In this document: positions 15,851 to 25,690 of the stretch, in pieces
Layout: the number at the start of each line of letters is the position of its first letter
Position numbering within the stretch: position 1 is the first letter of the stretch
DNA from: Bryobacterales bacterium
GTDB lineage: Bacteria > Acidobacteriota > Terriglobia > Bryobacterales > Bryobacteraceae
Reading direction: 5' to 3'
Assembly: GCA_020851655.1 (NCBI GenBank)
Contig: JADZCI010000246.1
Span: forward strand, 1 to 51,159
DNA length: 51,159 bases
Notes under the pieces: model-generated
What the model saw: only the letters and a program-made list of their open reading frames with translations
What the model was told of the DNA's origin: nothing
Database searches by the model: none
Translations under genes and position numbers: made by a program

Positions 15851-18475
15851 TTGACACCGACTTCCGGCGAAAACCGGCATTGGCTGGCGGCATCGAAGCT
15901 GCATGCCCCGGCACGCCGGTCCGACGCTCTATCGCGAGGGCGGCTGCTGGAGCGGATGAGAGCGTGCCTGGATCAGTCGCGCATCACTCTGATCTCGGCT
16001 CCGGCGGGCGCCGGGAAGACGACGCTGCTCGCCGAACTCCCCCATGCGTTTCCGGAAATGCGTTGGGTATGGTTGCGGCTGGACAGTGAAGACAACGATC
16101 CTGTGCGCTTCGCCGTGGCCTTGGCAGCCGCGTTCGAATCCACTGGCGTCTTGACTGCGCCCGCCGTCGCAGGTGAACCGCGAAATCTGATTACGCAGAC
16201 GCTAAACCACGTGGGAGGCGCAGCCCAGGAGCGCGAGGTCGCATTGGTGCTGGATGACCTGCACACGATCTCCGAAGCCTCGGTGCTCGATTTGCTCGAT
16301 TACTCAGCCGACCGCCTGCCCCAAAAGCTGAGCCTCGTGATCGCAACCCGGCACGATCCGCCCTTGTCCCTTGCTCGCCGGCGGGCGCGCGGCGAGCTGA
16401 GCGAAATTCGGATGGCGGATCTGAGCTTTACACAGGAAGAGACCGGCGTCTTGGTGAACGAACGCCTCGGTCTGAATTTGCCGGCGCAGGATATCGCGTT
16501 GCTTCAGTCACGGACCGAGGGCTGGGCGGCTGGCCTGCGGTTGCTTGCGACGTCGCTCACCACGCTGCCGGGGAACACCTCGGCCATCCTTCAGCACGGC
16601 ATGCAGGGGCGGCGCCGGGTCTTCGATTTCTTAGCCGAGGAGGTTCTCGACCGGCTGGCGCCGGATCTGCGTAACTTTCTGTTGGAGACCTCAATCCTCT
16701 CCTCGCTTGATCCGGCAGTTTGCGACGCGCTCACCGGACGGCGCGATTCGGCCCGGCTGCTGGAAGATCTATATCGCCGGAACCTGTACGTGGTGGCGGC
16801 GGATTCAAGCGAAACAACGTTTCGATATCACGATCTGTTCGCGGACTTCCTGCGCGACCGCGTGCGGCGAGACCGTCCGGACGACTGGGTGATGCTCCAT
16901 CAACGGGCCTCGCGAGCCGAGACGTCTCCCGATCGCAGGATCCGGCACATGCTGGAGGCCAAGTCCTGGGACCTGGCCGCTACCGCGATTGAGGAAACGG
17001 GGTTTGAGTTCGTGCAACGTGGCTTCCTGGTTACGGTGCAGCGCTGGATCGGAGACTTGCCCGAGCCGGTCCGCAGCGGGCATCCAAAGGTCCTCCATCT
17101 GCTGGCAAATATGACTTGGCTGCGGCAGGAATTCGCACAAGCACAGCCGTTTCTGAAAATGGCGCTGGAAGGCTATCGCCGCGAACGGAACACGGCGGGT
17201 CAAGCTGACATCCTCGCAGCTCTGGCCGGGACTGCCATCATGACCAAGCGCTTTGACGAATCCGGCGAACTGCTTGGTGAAGCTCTCACGTTCGATGGGC
17301 TGCCAGCACCAACGCTGCTGTTAATCCACTCATTGAGCACCTGGCACAATGTGCATACGCTACAGCCAGCCCGGGCGCGCGCCCATGTGAGCGAGGTCTT
17401 CCGGATTCTGGAGAGCGGGCACGGATACTCAGACCCGCTGGCGCTCGTGGTAGTTCTTTGGTCGGCCGCGTGGCCTGGCGGCGTGGACGACATTGAGAAC
17501 TTGTGCTCGGCGCTTGGTTCCCGTCTTGGAGGCGCCAACCTGGCCGGCGTGTCGTACCACATCCTGGCCTCCTATGTGCTGATGCATCGCGGCAACGTAC
17601 CCGAGGCGGGCCTGCAATTGGAGCGCGCTTGGGACCTGGCCGGCCAGACAGGACAAATTGCGCTGCTGGGCATGACGCTTTGCTATGGCAAGATGCTGCT
17701 AGCCGCGATGCGGGGGAATTGGGCGGAGACGGAAGCGTGGGCCTCGAAAGTGCTGGGTGCGGAGGAAGAGTACGGGCTCATCATCCGGAACTGGCGACTC
17801 CATTACCTCTATTTCTTGGCCCGCGCACGCTGGCACTTGGGGGATGCGGATGGGTTGCGCAAGGTGTACGAAGATGCAATTCAGCCCAACCCAGCGGAAG
17901 TGCCGGCAACGACTCCCTACCGGGCTTTGATCGCGGCGATGTCCGCCATGGCGAGGCGCACCTATGCGAAAGCCGAAGCCGCGGCGCGTGAGGCGTTGAA
18001 GCAGGAGGAGGCGTTCGTGGTTACACGCGCCACTTGTAGCGCCCGGACAATGCTCGCATACGTGCTGCTGACAAGAGGCCAGGCCGATGAGGCATTGGAG
18101 GTCTTCCAGCCGTTTCTAGAGGAGACGCGCTCCGGTAATCTCACCGGCTTCCTGTTGCGCGACAACCCATTCGTGATTCCACTGCTTCGCCGTGCGCATG
18201 AAAAGAAACTGCAGCGGGAGTACGTGGAGAAGGTGCTGGAATTGCTCGGCGCGCCGCTCGATCCTGTTGCCGCCACCCACGGAGAAGCGCTTTCCGAACG
18301 CGAGTTGGAAGTACTTCGTGTCCTGGCCGAGGGTCTGCCGAACCGGGAAATCGCCAGCCGCCTATTTGTCAGCGAGGCCACGGTCAAGACCCACGTCCAG
18401 CACATCATGCAGAAGCTGAACGCGCGATCCCGCACCGAGGCTGTTGCCCGTGGACGGGAAATGGCGCTCCTTTAG
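15851..18475 (+). CDS. MalT-like LuxR-family ATP-dependent transcriptional regulator
   Basis: This large 874-residue STAND regulator has an N-terminal P-loop (SAPAGAGKTTLL, residues 49-60), a Walker B-like LVLDDLH, and the conserved SLVIATRHDPPLSLARRRARGEL segment seen in MalT relatives. A long helical TPR-like sensor region follows. The C-terminal ~64 residues form a LuxR helix-turn-helix (LSERELEVLRVLAEGLPNREIASRLFVSEATVKTHV, shown here by its positions near 811-850). Such proteins form ligand-gated oligomers and activate catabolic promoters. The start is a TTG with no strong ribosome site; a later start would cut into the ATPase domain. It is divergent from the metalloprotease, so that gene is a natural candidate target. 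Confidence 0.9.
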   Translation: MTPTSGENRHWLAASKLHAPARRSDALSRGRLLERMRACLDQSRITLISAPAGAGKTTLLAELPHAFPEMRWVWLRLDSEDNDPVRFAVALAAAFESTGVLTAPAVAGEPRNLITQTLNHVGGAAQEREVALVLDDLHTISEASVLDLLDYSADRLPQKLSLVIATRHDPPLSLARRRARGELSEIRMADLSFTQEETGVLVNERLGLNLPAQDIALLQSRTEGWAAGLRLLATSLTTLPGNTSAILQHGMQGRRRVFDFLAEEVLDRLAPDLRNFLLETSILSSLDPAVCDALTGRRDSARLLEDLYRRNLYVVAADSSETTFRYHDLFADFLRDRVRRDRPDDWVMLHQRASRAETSPDRRIRHMLEAKSWDLAATAIEETGFEFVQRGFLVTVQRWIGDLPEPVRSGHPKVLHLLANMTWLRQEFAQAQPFLKMALEGYRRERNTAGQADILAALAGTAIMTKRFDESGELLGEALTFDGLPAPTLLLIHSLSTWHNVHTLQPARARAHVSEVFRILESGHGYSDPLALVVVLWSAAWPGGVDDIENLCSALGSRLGGANLAGVSYHILASYVLMHRGNVPEAGLQLERAWDLAGQTGQIALLGMTLCYGKMLLAAMRGNWAETEAWASKVLGAEEEYGLIIRNWRLHYLYFLARARWHLGDADGLRKVYEDAIQPNPAEVPATTPYRALIAAMSAMARRTYAKAEAAAREALKQEEAFVVTRATCSARTMLAYVLLTRGQADEALEVFQPFLEETRSGNLTGFLLRDNPFVIPLLRRAHEKKLQREYVEKVLELLGAPLDPVAATHGEALSERELEVLRVLAEGLPNREIASRLFVSEATVKTHVQHIMQKLNARSRTEAVARGREMALL

Positions 18476-18513
18476 CGCTAGGGACGCAGGTGGGGATTCA
18501 GGCTGGACCAGCG

Positions 18514-19743
18514 CTAGCGCTGGAGCAGGATCCGGGCTACGCGGTCCGCGCTGCTGGAAAACGGGCGTGCCGCGGCTTTGGCGGCTTCGCCCATCTGGCG
18601 CAGACGTTGTGGCGCGCCGAGCAGACGCTGGAGTCCGTCGAGCAACGCGGCTGGGTGGAGATCGACAATCTCGCCATAGTCCGGCTGCATGACCTGGAGA
18701 GCGCCTGCGGTGCGTGTGCAGAGAGCGGGCAGCCCCGTTGACAGCGCTTCGAGCAGCGTCAAACCGAAGCTTTCGTGGCGTGACGGGAAGACGTACAGGT
18801 CCGCCATTTCGAAGAACGCGCGCTTGCGTGCGCCCGTCACGTAACCGGGAAAAACGACGCGGGTCCGTTTTAGCTTGGCCGCCAGAGCGTGCAGACGCCC
18901 GAGGTGGTCTCGCCCGCGCATGAAGGCGGCGTCCCCACAAATGAACAGCCACAGCGGTTGGGTGGGATAGTCGTTCCGTTGCTCCCACTGCGCCAGCGCT
19001 TTGAGCAGCAGGTCCTGACCCTTCTCGGGCGAGATACGGCTCAAGGTGAGCAAGACGGGAGCGCCAGCCGGCACGCCGAACTCGCGGCGCAGATCACCGT
19101 TGCCGCAGTCTCCCGCCCGGTCGAGCGCGGGAGTCCCCCACGGCACGACGTGCACGCGATCCGGATGCGCCTCGCGGTAGCAGGCGAGCAGCGTGTCTTT
19201 CATCGCCTGAGAGGGCACAATGATGCCGCGTGAATGCAGGATGCTGCGGCGCTGGTTCTCGAAGACGAGGCGCAGAACCAGCGGCGTCACGGGCAGGCGC
19301 CGGAACGTCTCCCAAGCCCGGGTCAGCCAGGGCGGCGGGATTCGCCCGTGGAGGTAGATGGCGGCGATGTAGGCAACCACGTCGACGTGATAGATGGTGA
19401 AGACCGGATAGCCTGCCGCATCGAGGGCCTCGAAATCCGGCGCTTCGGAAATGTCGTTTACCAGGACGATCGAGTCCCGGGGATCGTACTTGCTCACCTC
19501 GTGCGTGGCGGCGCGCGAAAACTCACGGCAGAAGCGCGAGTACTGGGGAACGGAGAAGGCGACGATGTCCTGGGCTCGAGGCGGCCGCGCGCCAAGGATC
19601 GAAGGACTGATCAAGCGTAACGGAAATGGCCGTGTCCGCGCCCACTCCGCCGTCAGGAGGTTGGCAATGGCGGCGCCGCCGCCCAAGGGGATGGCGTGAT
19701 CTTCAAAGCCACCGTGGGCGGCGACGTAAAGAACTTGCGGCAT
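18514..19743 (-). CDS. Glycosyltransferase, GT4-type (GT-B fold)
   Basis: 409 residues. The N-terminus (VLYVAAHGGFEDHAIPLGGGAAI) has the glycine-rich loop of GT-B enzymes. The C-terminal half shows LTLSRISPEKGQDLLLKAL, VVFPGYVTG and the nucleotide-sugar site with the E-x7-E pattern in HESFGLTLLEALSTGLP. It should transfer a sugar from an NDP- or GDP-donor, perhaps to a surface glycan. Acceptor and donor are unknown. It is the last gene of a tight minus-strand run after the MscS channel and a small unknown protein, with 15 bases separating it from the latter. It is convergent with the LuxR-type regulator. Confidence 0.9.
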   Translation of the reverse strand: MPQVLYVAAHGGFEDHAIPLGGGAAIANLLTAEWARTRPFPLRLISPSILGARPPRAQDIVAFSVPQYSRFCREFSRAATHEVSKYDPRDSIVLVNDISEAPDFEALDAAGYPVFTIYHVDVVAYIAAIYLHGRIPPPWLTRAWETFRRLPVTPLVLRLVFENQRRSILHSRGIIVPSQAMKDTLLACYREAHPDRVHVVPWGTPALDRAGDCGNGDLRREFGVPAGAPVLLTLSRISPEKGQDLLLKALAQWEQRNDYPTQPLWLFICGDAAFMRGRDHLGRLHALAAKLKRTRVVFPGYVTGARKRAFFEMADLYVFPSRHESFGLTLLEALSTGLPALCTRTAGALQVMQPDYGEIVDLHPAALLDGLQRLLGAPQRLRQMGEAAKAAARPFSSSADRVARILLQR

Positions 19744-19758
19744 CCTCCGGGCGCGAAC

Positions 19759-20292
19759 CTACGTCGTCGCCACGACGGCCGAGGTGTCCTGCTGGTAGAG
19801 ATAAAGGAGGTACCAGCCCATGGCCAGCAGCACGGCCAGATCGGTGCGGCTTCGGGCGCCGGGCTCGACGTCAATATCGGCGCCGTGACGCAGAAATCCG
19901 CGATTGTGAAATCTGACCAGGGTTCGTTCTTCGGCATCGATCCAGGCCCATTCCCCGCCCCAAAAGCTGGTGGAGTTCAGATGCAGGACGGTCCCGTCCT
20001 TGAAGGTGAGCAGACCTTTGGAGCCCGTCCACTTGGGAACATAGACGGCGAGATCCTCATCGAAGCTCGCGCGCCGGAGGGTGACTTGCGGGCTGAAGAA
20101 ACCTTGCCGCTTCATGGTCCACTTTTCTTCCCCGACCTCCGCCATGGCGAGCGAACCAAACGCGCTCTGAAATTCCAGCCTGCCGATCAGGGTTTCTCCG
20201 GATCGCAGTTCAAAGCTGCGGGTCCAGCCGTCTGGCTGCAGCCAGCGCAGGGCGCTAACGTTGTGCGGCTGCAGGGCCGCTAAGTCGCTCAT
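19759..20292 (-). CDS. Uncharacterised protein with C-terminal membrane segment
   Basis: 177 residues from the ATG at 20292, which overlaps the end of the MscS gene by 38 bases. No known family is recognised with certainty. The sequence is rich in tryptophan and beta-prone stretches (SFELRSGETLIGRLEFQ, GFFSPQVTLRRA, GLLTFKDGTVLHLNSTSFW) that suggest a beta barrel somewhat like tubby/LURP-type proteins. It ends in one hydrophobic helix (LAVLLAMGWYLLYLY). It is probably a small tail-anchored membrane protein. Overlap with the channel gene and close spacing to the glycosyltransferase suggest co-expression. Confidence 0.75.
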   Translation of the reverse strand: MSDLAALQPHNVSALRWLQPDGWTRSFELRSGETLIGRLEFQSAFGSLAMAEVGEEKWTMKRQGFFSPQVTLRRASFDEDLAVYVPKWTGSKGLLTFKDGTVLHLNSTSFWGGEWAWIDAEERTLVRFHNRGFLRHGADIDVEPGARSRTDLAVLLAMGWYLLYLYQQDTSAVVATT

Positions 20293-21199
20293 GAAGAATC
20301 TCCTCCACCACCGATTTGATCGCGGCGCGCTCCCTGGCGTCAATCCGGGTGTACTGCACCTGGCGGTTAGCGGTGGCGATTTGAATCCCTTCGCGATCCA
20401 GCGCCTTTTTGAGCAGCAGGTTGAAGGCCCTGCCGACCGCCCATTGGTGGTTTGGCAAGGTCTTGATGCGCGCCTTGATCATGACTCCCTGCTCGGTAAA
20501 GCGGTCCACGCCAAAGACCTCGACCGGTTCGAGAACAAGCTGGCGAAAAGCCGGATCTTGCGACAGTTCAGCCGACACGTGCTGGAGCACGGACATGACC
20601 CGGTCCGGGTCTTCTTCGAATTCGACGGGCAGATCGACCACATGATACGCGTAGGTCTGGGTCAGGTTTGTGAAGTTCGAGATACCGCCATTCGAGAAAA
20701 CATGGGTGGCTCCATCGGTTCCACGCAGGACCGTGGTCCGCAAGGTCAGTTCCTCAACCATACCGGAGACATTGTCGATCTTTACGACGTCATTGATGCG
20801 GATGCGCCCTTCGGCCAGCAGGAACAGGCCGCTAAATACGTCTTTGAGCAGGCTTTGGGCGGCAAATCCGATGGCCAGTCCGGCGACTCCGGCGCCCGCC
20901 AGCAGCGGACCAACGTCGAAGTTCAGTTCGCGGAGGGCCAGAATCACGGCCATGGTCCAGACCAGCAGGATCAACGACCGCCGCGCCGTCGTGGCGATGG
21001 TAGCACTCTGCTTTTCGAACTCCACGTGGGCCGGGCTGCCGCGGTCCCTGCGCATCTGGTCGGTGAAGCCCTGGAATCTTTTGAAGGACCAGTTGATAAA
21101 TAAGGTAACCAGCGCGGCTCCGATGACATAGACAAGAGCGTGGAACGCTTTCCAAAAGAGCGGGTACAGCGCCTCCAGAGGAGGCAGGACGTCCTTCAT
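20255..21199 (-). CDS. MscS-family mechanosensitive channel
   Basis: 314 residues. There are three predicted membrane segments (about 15-35, 72-92 and 96-125). The pore-lining helix GAGVAGLAIGFAAQSLLKDVFSGLFLL has the glycine/alanine packing pattern of MscS TM3, followed by the beta domain (VKIDNVSGMVEELTLRTTVLRGTDG, then VFSNGGISNFTN) and the alpha/beta C-terminal domain. It should open under membrane tension to release solutes on osmotic downshock. The length is that of the core MscS without large sensor extensions. A GGAG ribosome site lies just before the ATG. It heads the minus-strand run of three genes. Confidence 0.93.
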   Translation of the reverse strand: MKDVLPPLEALYPLFWKAFHALVYVIGAALVTLFINWSFKRFQGFTDQMRRDRGSPAHVEFEKQSATIATTARRSLILLVWTMAVILALRELNFDVGPLLAGAGVAGLAIGFAAQSLLKDVFSGLFLLAEGRIRINDVVKIDNVSGMVEELTLRTTVLRGTDGATHVFSNGGISNFTNLTQTYAYHVVDLPVEFEEDPDRVMSVLQHVSAELSQDPAFRQLVLEPVEVFGVDRFTEQGVMIKARIKTLPNHQWAVGRAFNLLLKKALDREGIQIATANRQVQYTRIDARERAAIKSVVEEILHERLSGPAAAQR

Positions 21200-21238
21200 T
21201 TCTCCATCTTAGCGGCTGCCCTTTGATAGGCTATGGGA

Positions 21239-22063
21239 ATGAATCGCAGGGAATTTCTGCCCGCTACCGCGATGGGCGCCGCAGCCGCAGCCGCCGCCGA
21301 TGGCACACAGGGCCGGATCAAACAATCCGTCTGCCGCTGGTGTTATCGCAACGTCAGCACCGAAGACCTCGCAAAGGAATCCGCGCGCCTGGGAATCCAG
21401 GCGATCGATTTGCTTGAACAGAAGGACTGGGCGGTGGCCAAGAAGTACGGCCTGATTCCGACCATCGTTCCCGGCCCGACCAACATTCCAAACGGTTTCA
21501 ACCGGCTGGAGAATCACGACGAGATAGAGAAGAAGTTCAGAGACCTCGTCGTCGTGGCGTCGCAGGAGAAGATCCCGAGCATCATCGTCTTCTCAGGCAA
21601 CCGCCGCGGGATGTCGGATGAACAAGGCGCCGAAAACTGCGTGACCGGCCTGAACCGGATCAAGAAGTACGCCGAGGACAAGGGCATTCTTGTCGTCATG
21701 GAACTGCTCAACAGCAAGGTCGATCACAAGGACTACATGTGCGACCACACGGCCTGGGGCGTCAATGTCATCAAACAGGTGAATTCGCCCAACGTGAAAC
21801 TGCTGTACGACATCTACCACATGCAAATCATGGAAGGCGATTGTATCCGGACCATTCGCGAGAACTTCCAGTACATCGGCCACTATCACACGGGCGGCAA
21901 TCCGGGACGCAATGAAATCGACGAAACGCAGGAATTGAATTACCGCGCGATTTCGAAGGCCATTGCGGATCTGGGTTTCCAAGGGTACATGGCGCACGAA
22001 TTCGTGCCCAAGCGGGAACCGCTCAAGAGTCTTGCCGAAGCGGTGCAACTCTGCACGGTATAG
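21239..22063 (+). CDS. Secreted TIM-barrel sugar isomerase/hydroxypyruvate isomerase-like protein
   Basis: 274 residues from the ATG at 21239; an in-frame ATG six bases earlier is also possible. The N-terminus MNRREFLPATAMGAAAAAAA is a clear Tat-type signal. The body matches xylose isomerase-like TIM barrels, close to hydroxypyruvate isomerase: SVCRWCYRNVSTEDLAKESARLG, then metal-site positions in VMELLNSKVDH, LLYDIYHMQIMEGD and YIGHYHTGGNPGRNEID, and a final MAHEFVPK. The substrate is unknown. Export of such enzymes by Tat is common in acidobacteria and planctomycetes. It is divergent from the MscS gene with 33 to 39 bases between starts, and it abuts the end of lspA. Confidence 0.87.
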   Translation: MNRREFLPATAMGAAAAAAADGTQGRIKQSVCRWCYRNVSTEDLAKESARLGIQAIDLLEQKDWAVAKKYGLIPTIVPGPTNIPNGFNRLENHDEIEKKFRDLVVVASQEKIPSIIVFSGNRRGMSDEQGAENCVTGLNRIKKYAEDKGILVVMELLNSKVDHKDYMCDHTAWGVNVIKQVNSPNVKLLYDIYHMQIMEGDCIRTIRENFQYIGHYHTGGNPGRNEIDETQELNYRAISKAIADLGFQGYMAHEFVPKREPLKSLAEAVQLCTV

Positions 22064-22588
22064 TCAGGCGCGCTCGGGCGGACCGGCGGGCGCTTTGCGG
22101 CCGTGCTCGCCGCGCGTCCACCACAGGTTGAGCAGCAGCAGGACGGCGCCGGCGGTGATGGCGCTGTCGGCGACGTTGAAGACCGGAAAGTGCGCGCTGC
22201 CCCAATAGAAGTCCAGGAAATCGGTGACGCTTCCGAACCTGAGCCGGTCGTAGACGTTGCCCAGGGCGCCGCCGAGCACGAAGGCCAGCGCCAGGATCAT
22301 GGTCCAGTGCTCCTCGCGCAGCGCGTCGGTCTGGCGCCAGAGCAGGCGGAAAACGAAAATCAGCACCGTGACCGAGAACCCCACCAGCAGCCACGTGCCG
22401 AGAGAGGAACCGGCGTCATTGAAGATGCCGAACGCGATACCCTTGTTTCGCGTGTGGACAATCTGAAAGAAGCCCGGGATGATGGTGTGAGTTTCCCAGA
22501 ATCCGACATTGGCCTCGATCCATGCCTTGGAGGCGCGGTCGAGCGCAAATATGATCGCGGCGACGAGAAACGGATACCAGCGGGTCAT
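22064..22588 (-). CDS. lspA: Lipoprotein signal peptidase (signal peptidase II)
   Basis: 174 residues from the ATG at 22588 (MTRWYPFLVAAIIF); a GTG at 22615 is the alternative. LspA is an inner-membrane aspartyl protease that cleaves prolipoprotein signals at the lipobox. Four hydrophobic segments are visible. The catalytic aspartates are D123 in SVTDFLDF and D141 in FNVADSAIT, with the conserved LGGALGNVYDRLRFG between helices. It should process, among others, the SH3-type lipoprotein encoded at 28800. Its stop abuts the stop of the convergent isomerase-like gene. Confidence 0.95.
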   Translation of the reverse strand: MTRWYPFLVAAIIFALDRASKAWIEANVGFWETHTIIPGFFQIVHTRNKGIAFGIFNDAGSSLGTWLLVGFSVTVLIFVFRLLWRQTDALREEHWTMILALAFVLGGALGNVYDRLRFGSVTDFLDFYWGSAHFPVFNVADSAITAGAVLLLLNLWWTRGEHGRKAPAGPPERA

Positions 22589-22634
22589 CACAAGGCAACG
22601 CCATGAGGCCGTCACACGTCACAGCGATAAGGCC

Positions 22635-23651
22635 ATGAACGCAAGCGGAGCGTCGAAGCGGCCGTCGCTTTCATCGTACACGATCAGGCTCGTGTTGCTC
22701 GGTTTTTCGGGCGTGGCGGGAGCGCAAACGCAACTGATCGTGGCCGATGCCGGTGGCGCGGCGATACGGACCGCGCCCGCTGTCGTGCTTTCTGGCGGCA
22801 TGGTTGCCGCCGACCGGGCGGCGCTGGTGGGCGCCAACCGCGCCTGGCGGCTTTCGACCGATGTTGCGGCCATACTGAGCGATGACCAGGATGCCGGAGT
22901 CGTGCTGCTCCGGTTGCCGGGCGTCCGGCCCGTGAGCCGCTTTCACGACGGAGAACTCGAGAGCGGTATGGTGCTGGCCGGAGCCGGCTTTGCATCGGTG
23001 GTTGAAAAGGCTGTGGACGTGCCCGGGTTCGGTCTGTTGTTTCGCTTGCGGAACGAGAAGAACCATCCCGCCTACGGCGCGCCGCTCTGGAATGAGAAGG
23101 GTGAGGTCGCGGCCTGGTACATACCCAAGAACGTCGACGGGCAGCGCTTTTCGTTCGCGATTCCGATTGCGAGGTTGCGGTGCCTGTCGCCGGGCAAAGC
23201 GAGGTCCATCGCGGATTGGAACCAAAATGTCAGGCCGCGCGCCGAGGAGCAGTTCAGCCGCTCGCTCGGATACTTCTGGGTACAGGACTTTGAAGGGGCG
23301 GCGTATCACTTCGGACAGTTCGTCCGGGACAACGGCGGCCACGCCAGGGGATGGTTCTACCTGGCCTTTTCAGAAGGCAAGGTGGGGCACGACATCAAGA
23401 AACTCGCGGCCTACCGCAGAGCGATCGAGCTGTCGCCGGCCTGGGGTGAGCCGCGGTACAACCTCGGTCTGGGTCTGTTGCTGAACGGCAAATCCGAGGA
23501 GGCGAGCGCGCAGGCGGCGGAACTCAGCGGGATCGATCCAGTGATGGGGGAACGGCTGACGGCTTATATCCGTCTGGCGCACATCGATCCGATGCCGGTC
23601 AAGGCGCGGAAGGACTCAGCGCCCGCTTCCCCGCCTCCAGCACCTCGATAA
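22635..23651 (+). CDS. Secreted TPR protein with a degenerate trypsin-like domain
   Basis: 338 residues from the ATG at 22635; the frame is open further upstream, but that part lies over the lspA start and looks non-coding. A hydrophobic signal ([15 protein letters not shown]) is followed by a ~150-residue region with the run of short beta segments seen in trypsin-like proteins ([29 protein letters not shown]). In [14 protein letters not shown] the usual GxSGxPL serine is missing, so it would be inactive. The C-terminal half has TPR-like helices ([27 protein letters not shown] and [25 protein letters not shown]). The role is unknown; it may be a periplasmic scaffold. The 3' end overlaps the dehydratase gene by 53 bases. 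Confidence 0.75.
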   Translation: MNASGASKRPSLSSYTIRLVLLGFSGVAGAQTQLIVADAGGAAIRTAPAVVLSGGMVAADRAALVGANRAWRLSTDVAAILSDDQDAGVVLLRLPGVRPVSRFHDGELESGMVLAGAGFASVVEKAVDVPGFGLLFRLRNEKNHPAYGAPLWNEKGEVAAWYIPKNVDGQRFSFAIPIARLRCLSPGKARSIADWNQNVRPRAEEQFSRSLGYFWVQDFEGAAYHFGQFVRDNGGHARGWFYLAFSEGKVGHDIKKLAAYRRAIELSPAWGEPRYNLGLGLLLNGKSEEASAQAAELSGIDPVMGERLTAYIRLAHIDPMPVKARKDSAPASPPPAPR

Positions 23652-25581
23652 TGCGATCGACGTCATAGACGCTGCCGCCCCAGGTTCCGCCGCTGACGTC
23701 CTGGAGCGCCGCCCACAGCCGTGTGTCGGCTGGAAGCTGGTCATCGGGCTTCAAGTCGGGCCGCGGAGAGCGGCCGTCCAGCACTTCGGTTCCGAACGCG
23801 GCGCCGAACACCTCATCACCGTGACCAACCAGGTTGACGCTTCCCTGCTGTGTCTTGCGATCGATGATGATTTCGATGAGGTCGCCATCGAGAATCTTCG
23901 ACAAGGGGCCGCCGGCGAGAGCCTCGGGAGTGATGTGCCCGATGCAGGCGCCGGTCGAGACGCCGCTGAAGCGGGCATCGGTGAGCAAGGCGACGTGCTT
24001 GCCGAAGCTGAGGTACTTGAGCGCGGAGGTGATCTGGAAGGTTTCTTCCATGCCCGAACCCATGGGCCCGCGGCACATCAGCACCATGATTTCGCCGGCC
24101 TGAATCGCGCCGTCCTTGACCGCGCGAACCGCCGCGGATTCGGTGGTGAAGACGCGCGCCGGACCGCGTTTGCGGTAGACGCCATCGGAGTCCACGACGG
24201 ACGGGTCGATGGCGGTGCTCTTGACCACGGACCCGCCGGGCGCGATGTTTCCGGCCGGGAAGCAGACTGTGGAAGTGAGGCCGTTCTTGCGCGCGGCGTC
24301 CGGGCTCATGATCACGGTCCCGGCATCGATGCCATCGCGTTCGAGCAGGAGCTTGCGCAGCGCCGACCGCCGTTCACTTTGCTCCCACCAATCGAGTGTG
24401 GTGTCCATCGACTCGCCGCTGGCATTCAAGGCCGATGTCTTGAGCAGCCCGGCGCGCCGCAGGTGGAGCATCACTTCCGGCACGCCGCCGGCGAGAAACA
24501 CCTGCACGGTCGGATAAGACACCGGCCCGTTGGGGAGCGCGTCGACCAGTCTGGGAATCTGGCGGTTGACGCGGTTCCAGTCGTCGATGGTGGGCCGCTT
24601 CAACCCGGCGTGGAATGCAATGGCGCTGAGATGCAGGATCAGGTTGGTGGAACCGCCGAAGGCGGCGTGCACGGCCAACGCGTTCTCGATCGAGTCCTGG
24701 GTTACGATGTTGCGGAGCACGAACCCGCGCGACTCCAGCGCCAGCACGGCGCGGGCGCTGCGCACGGCCATATCCCGCCAGATGGGATGCCCGGAAGGCG
24801 CGAGTGCGGAATGCGGCAAGGACATACCGAGCGCTTCGCCGACCACCTGCGAGGTGGCCGCCGTCCCGAGAAACTGGCAGCCGCCGCCGGGCGAGGCGCA
24901 GGCGCGGCACCCGACTTCGGCGGCATAGTCAAGCGTGATTTCACCGTGCGCAAAGCGCGCGCCAATGCTTTGCACTTTGCCCGAGTCTTCACCTTCTTCG
25001 GCCAGCAGAGTGACTCCGCCGGGAACCAGGACGGAGGGCATTCCGGGCGACCCGGCGAGCGCCATCATCATCGCGGGCAGCCCCTTGTCGCAGGTGGCCA
25101 CGCCGACAACGCCGCGGCGTGTTGGCAGCGACCGGATCAAACGCCGCATGACCGTGGCCGCATCGTTGCGGTAGGGCAGGCTGTCGAACATTCCCGTGGT
25201 GCCTTGTGTACGCCCGTCGCAGGGGTCGGTGCAGTATCCGGCGAAGGGCACGGCGCCGAGCGCGGCCAGTTCCCGTGCCGCGGCTTCGACCAGCAGGTTC
25301 ACTTCCCAATGGCCGCTGTGGTATCCGAGGGCGATCGGAGTGCCGTCGGGAGCGCGCAGCCCTCCGTGGGTGCTGAGGATCAGCACCTCCGCACCACCCA
25401 GGCGGGAGGGTTCCCAGCCCATTCCGGCGTTCATGGTCCAGCCGAAGATGTCGCCGCTCGGCCTGTCGACGAGCATTTGCGGCGTGAGCGGCAACGCCCC
25501 GGCGGGTCCCTTGGCCTTGCTGGGCACGTCGAACAGTGCGCGGTCGCCGGAATCGAGAATTCTGGCCAGAGTTTCGTTCAT
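23599..25581 (-). CDS. IlvD/Edd-family dehydratase of YjhG/YagF (D-xylonate dehydratase) type
   Basis: 660 residues, close to the ~655 of the YjhG/YagF subfamily and longer than IlvD. Typical segments are [66 protein letters not shown] and [26 protein letters not shown]. Iron-sulfur cysteines are present in [14 protein letters not shown] and [15 protein letters not shown]. Known members dehydrate D-xylonate to 2-keto-3-deoxy-xylonate; other sugar acids are possible. It is divergent from a Gfo/Idh/MocA oxidoreductase gene, which suits oxidative sugar catabolism. Its 3' end overlaps the TPR gene on the opposite strand by 53 bases. Confidence 0.9.
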   Translation of the reverse strand: MNETLARILDSGDRALFDVPSKAKGPAGALPLTPQMLVDRPSGDIFGWTMNAGMGWEPSRLGGAEVLILSTHGGLRAPDGTPIALGYHSGHWEVNLLVEAAARELAALGAVPFAGYCTDPCDGRTQGTTGMFDSLPYRNDAATVMRRLIRSLPTRRGVVGVATCDKGLPAMMMALAGSPGMPSVLVPGGVTLLAEEGEDSGKVQSIGARFAHGEITLDYAAEVGCRACASPGGGCQFLGTAATSQVVGEALGMSLPHSALAPSGHPIWRDMAVRSARAVLALESRGFVLRNIVTQDSIENALAVHAAFGGSTNLILHLSAIAFHAGLKRPTIDDWNRVNRQIPRLVDALPNGPVSYPTVQVFLAGGVPEVMLHLRRAGLLKTSALNASGESMDTTLDWWEQSERRSALRKLLLERDGIDAGTVIMSPDAARKNGLTSTVCFPAGNIAPGGSVVKSTAIDPSVVDSDGVYRKRGPARVFTTESAAVRAVKDGAIQAGEIMVLMCRGPMGSGMEETFQITSALKYLSFGKHVALLTDARFSGVSTGACIGHITPEALAGGPLSKILDGDLIEIIIDRKTQQGSVNLVGHGDEVFGAAFGTEVLDGRSPRPDLKPDDQLPADTRLWAALQDVSGGTWGGSVYDVDRIIEVLEAGKRALSPSAP

Positions 25582-25690
25582 GGTGAGACTGTCTTAAACA
25601 TAGCCAAAATCTTGAGGCGGAGAGCTTCCCGCTTCCGGACGAGGGCGCTTGCGCGCGCGGCCGGCAGACCTGGATGATAGAATTCCCGGA

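Noticed and set aside
15407..15914. Small proteins on the minus strand upstream of the metalloprotease
   Set aside because: No ribosome site and no family features; they cover the structured RNA element and the start of the LuxR-type gene.
23821..25677. 618-residue open frame opposite the dehydratase gene
   Set aside because: Shadow of a well-conserved enzyme gene; composition (G, A, H, R, D rich) is typical of antisense frames in GC-rich DNA.
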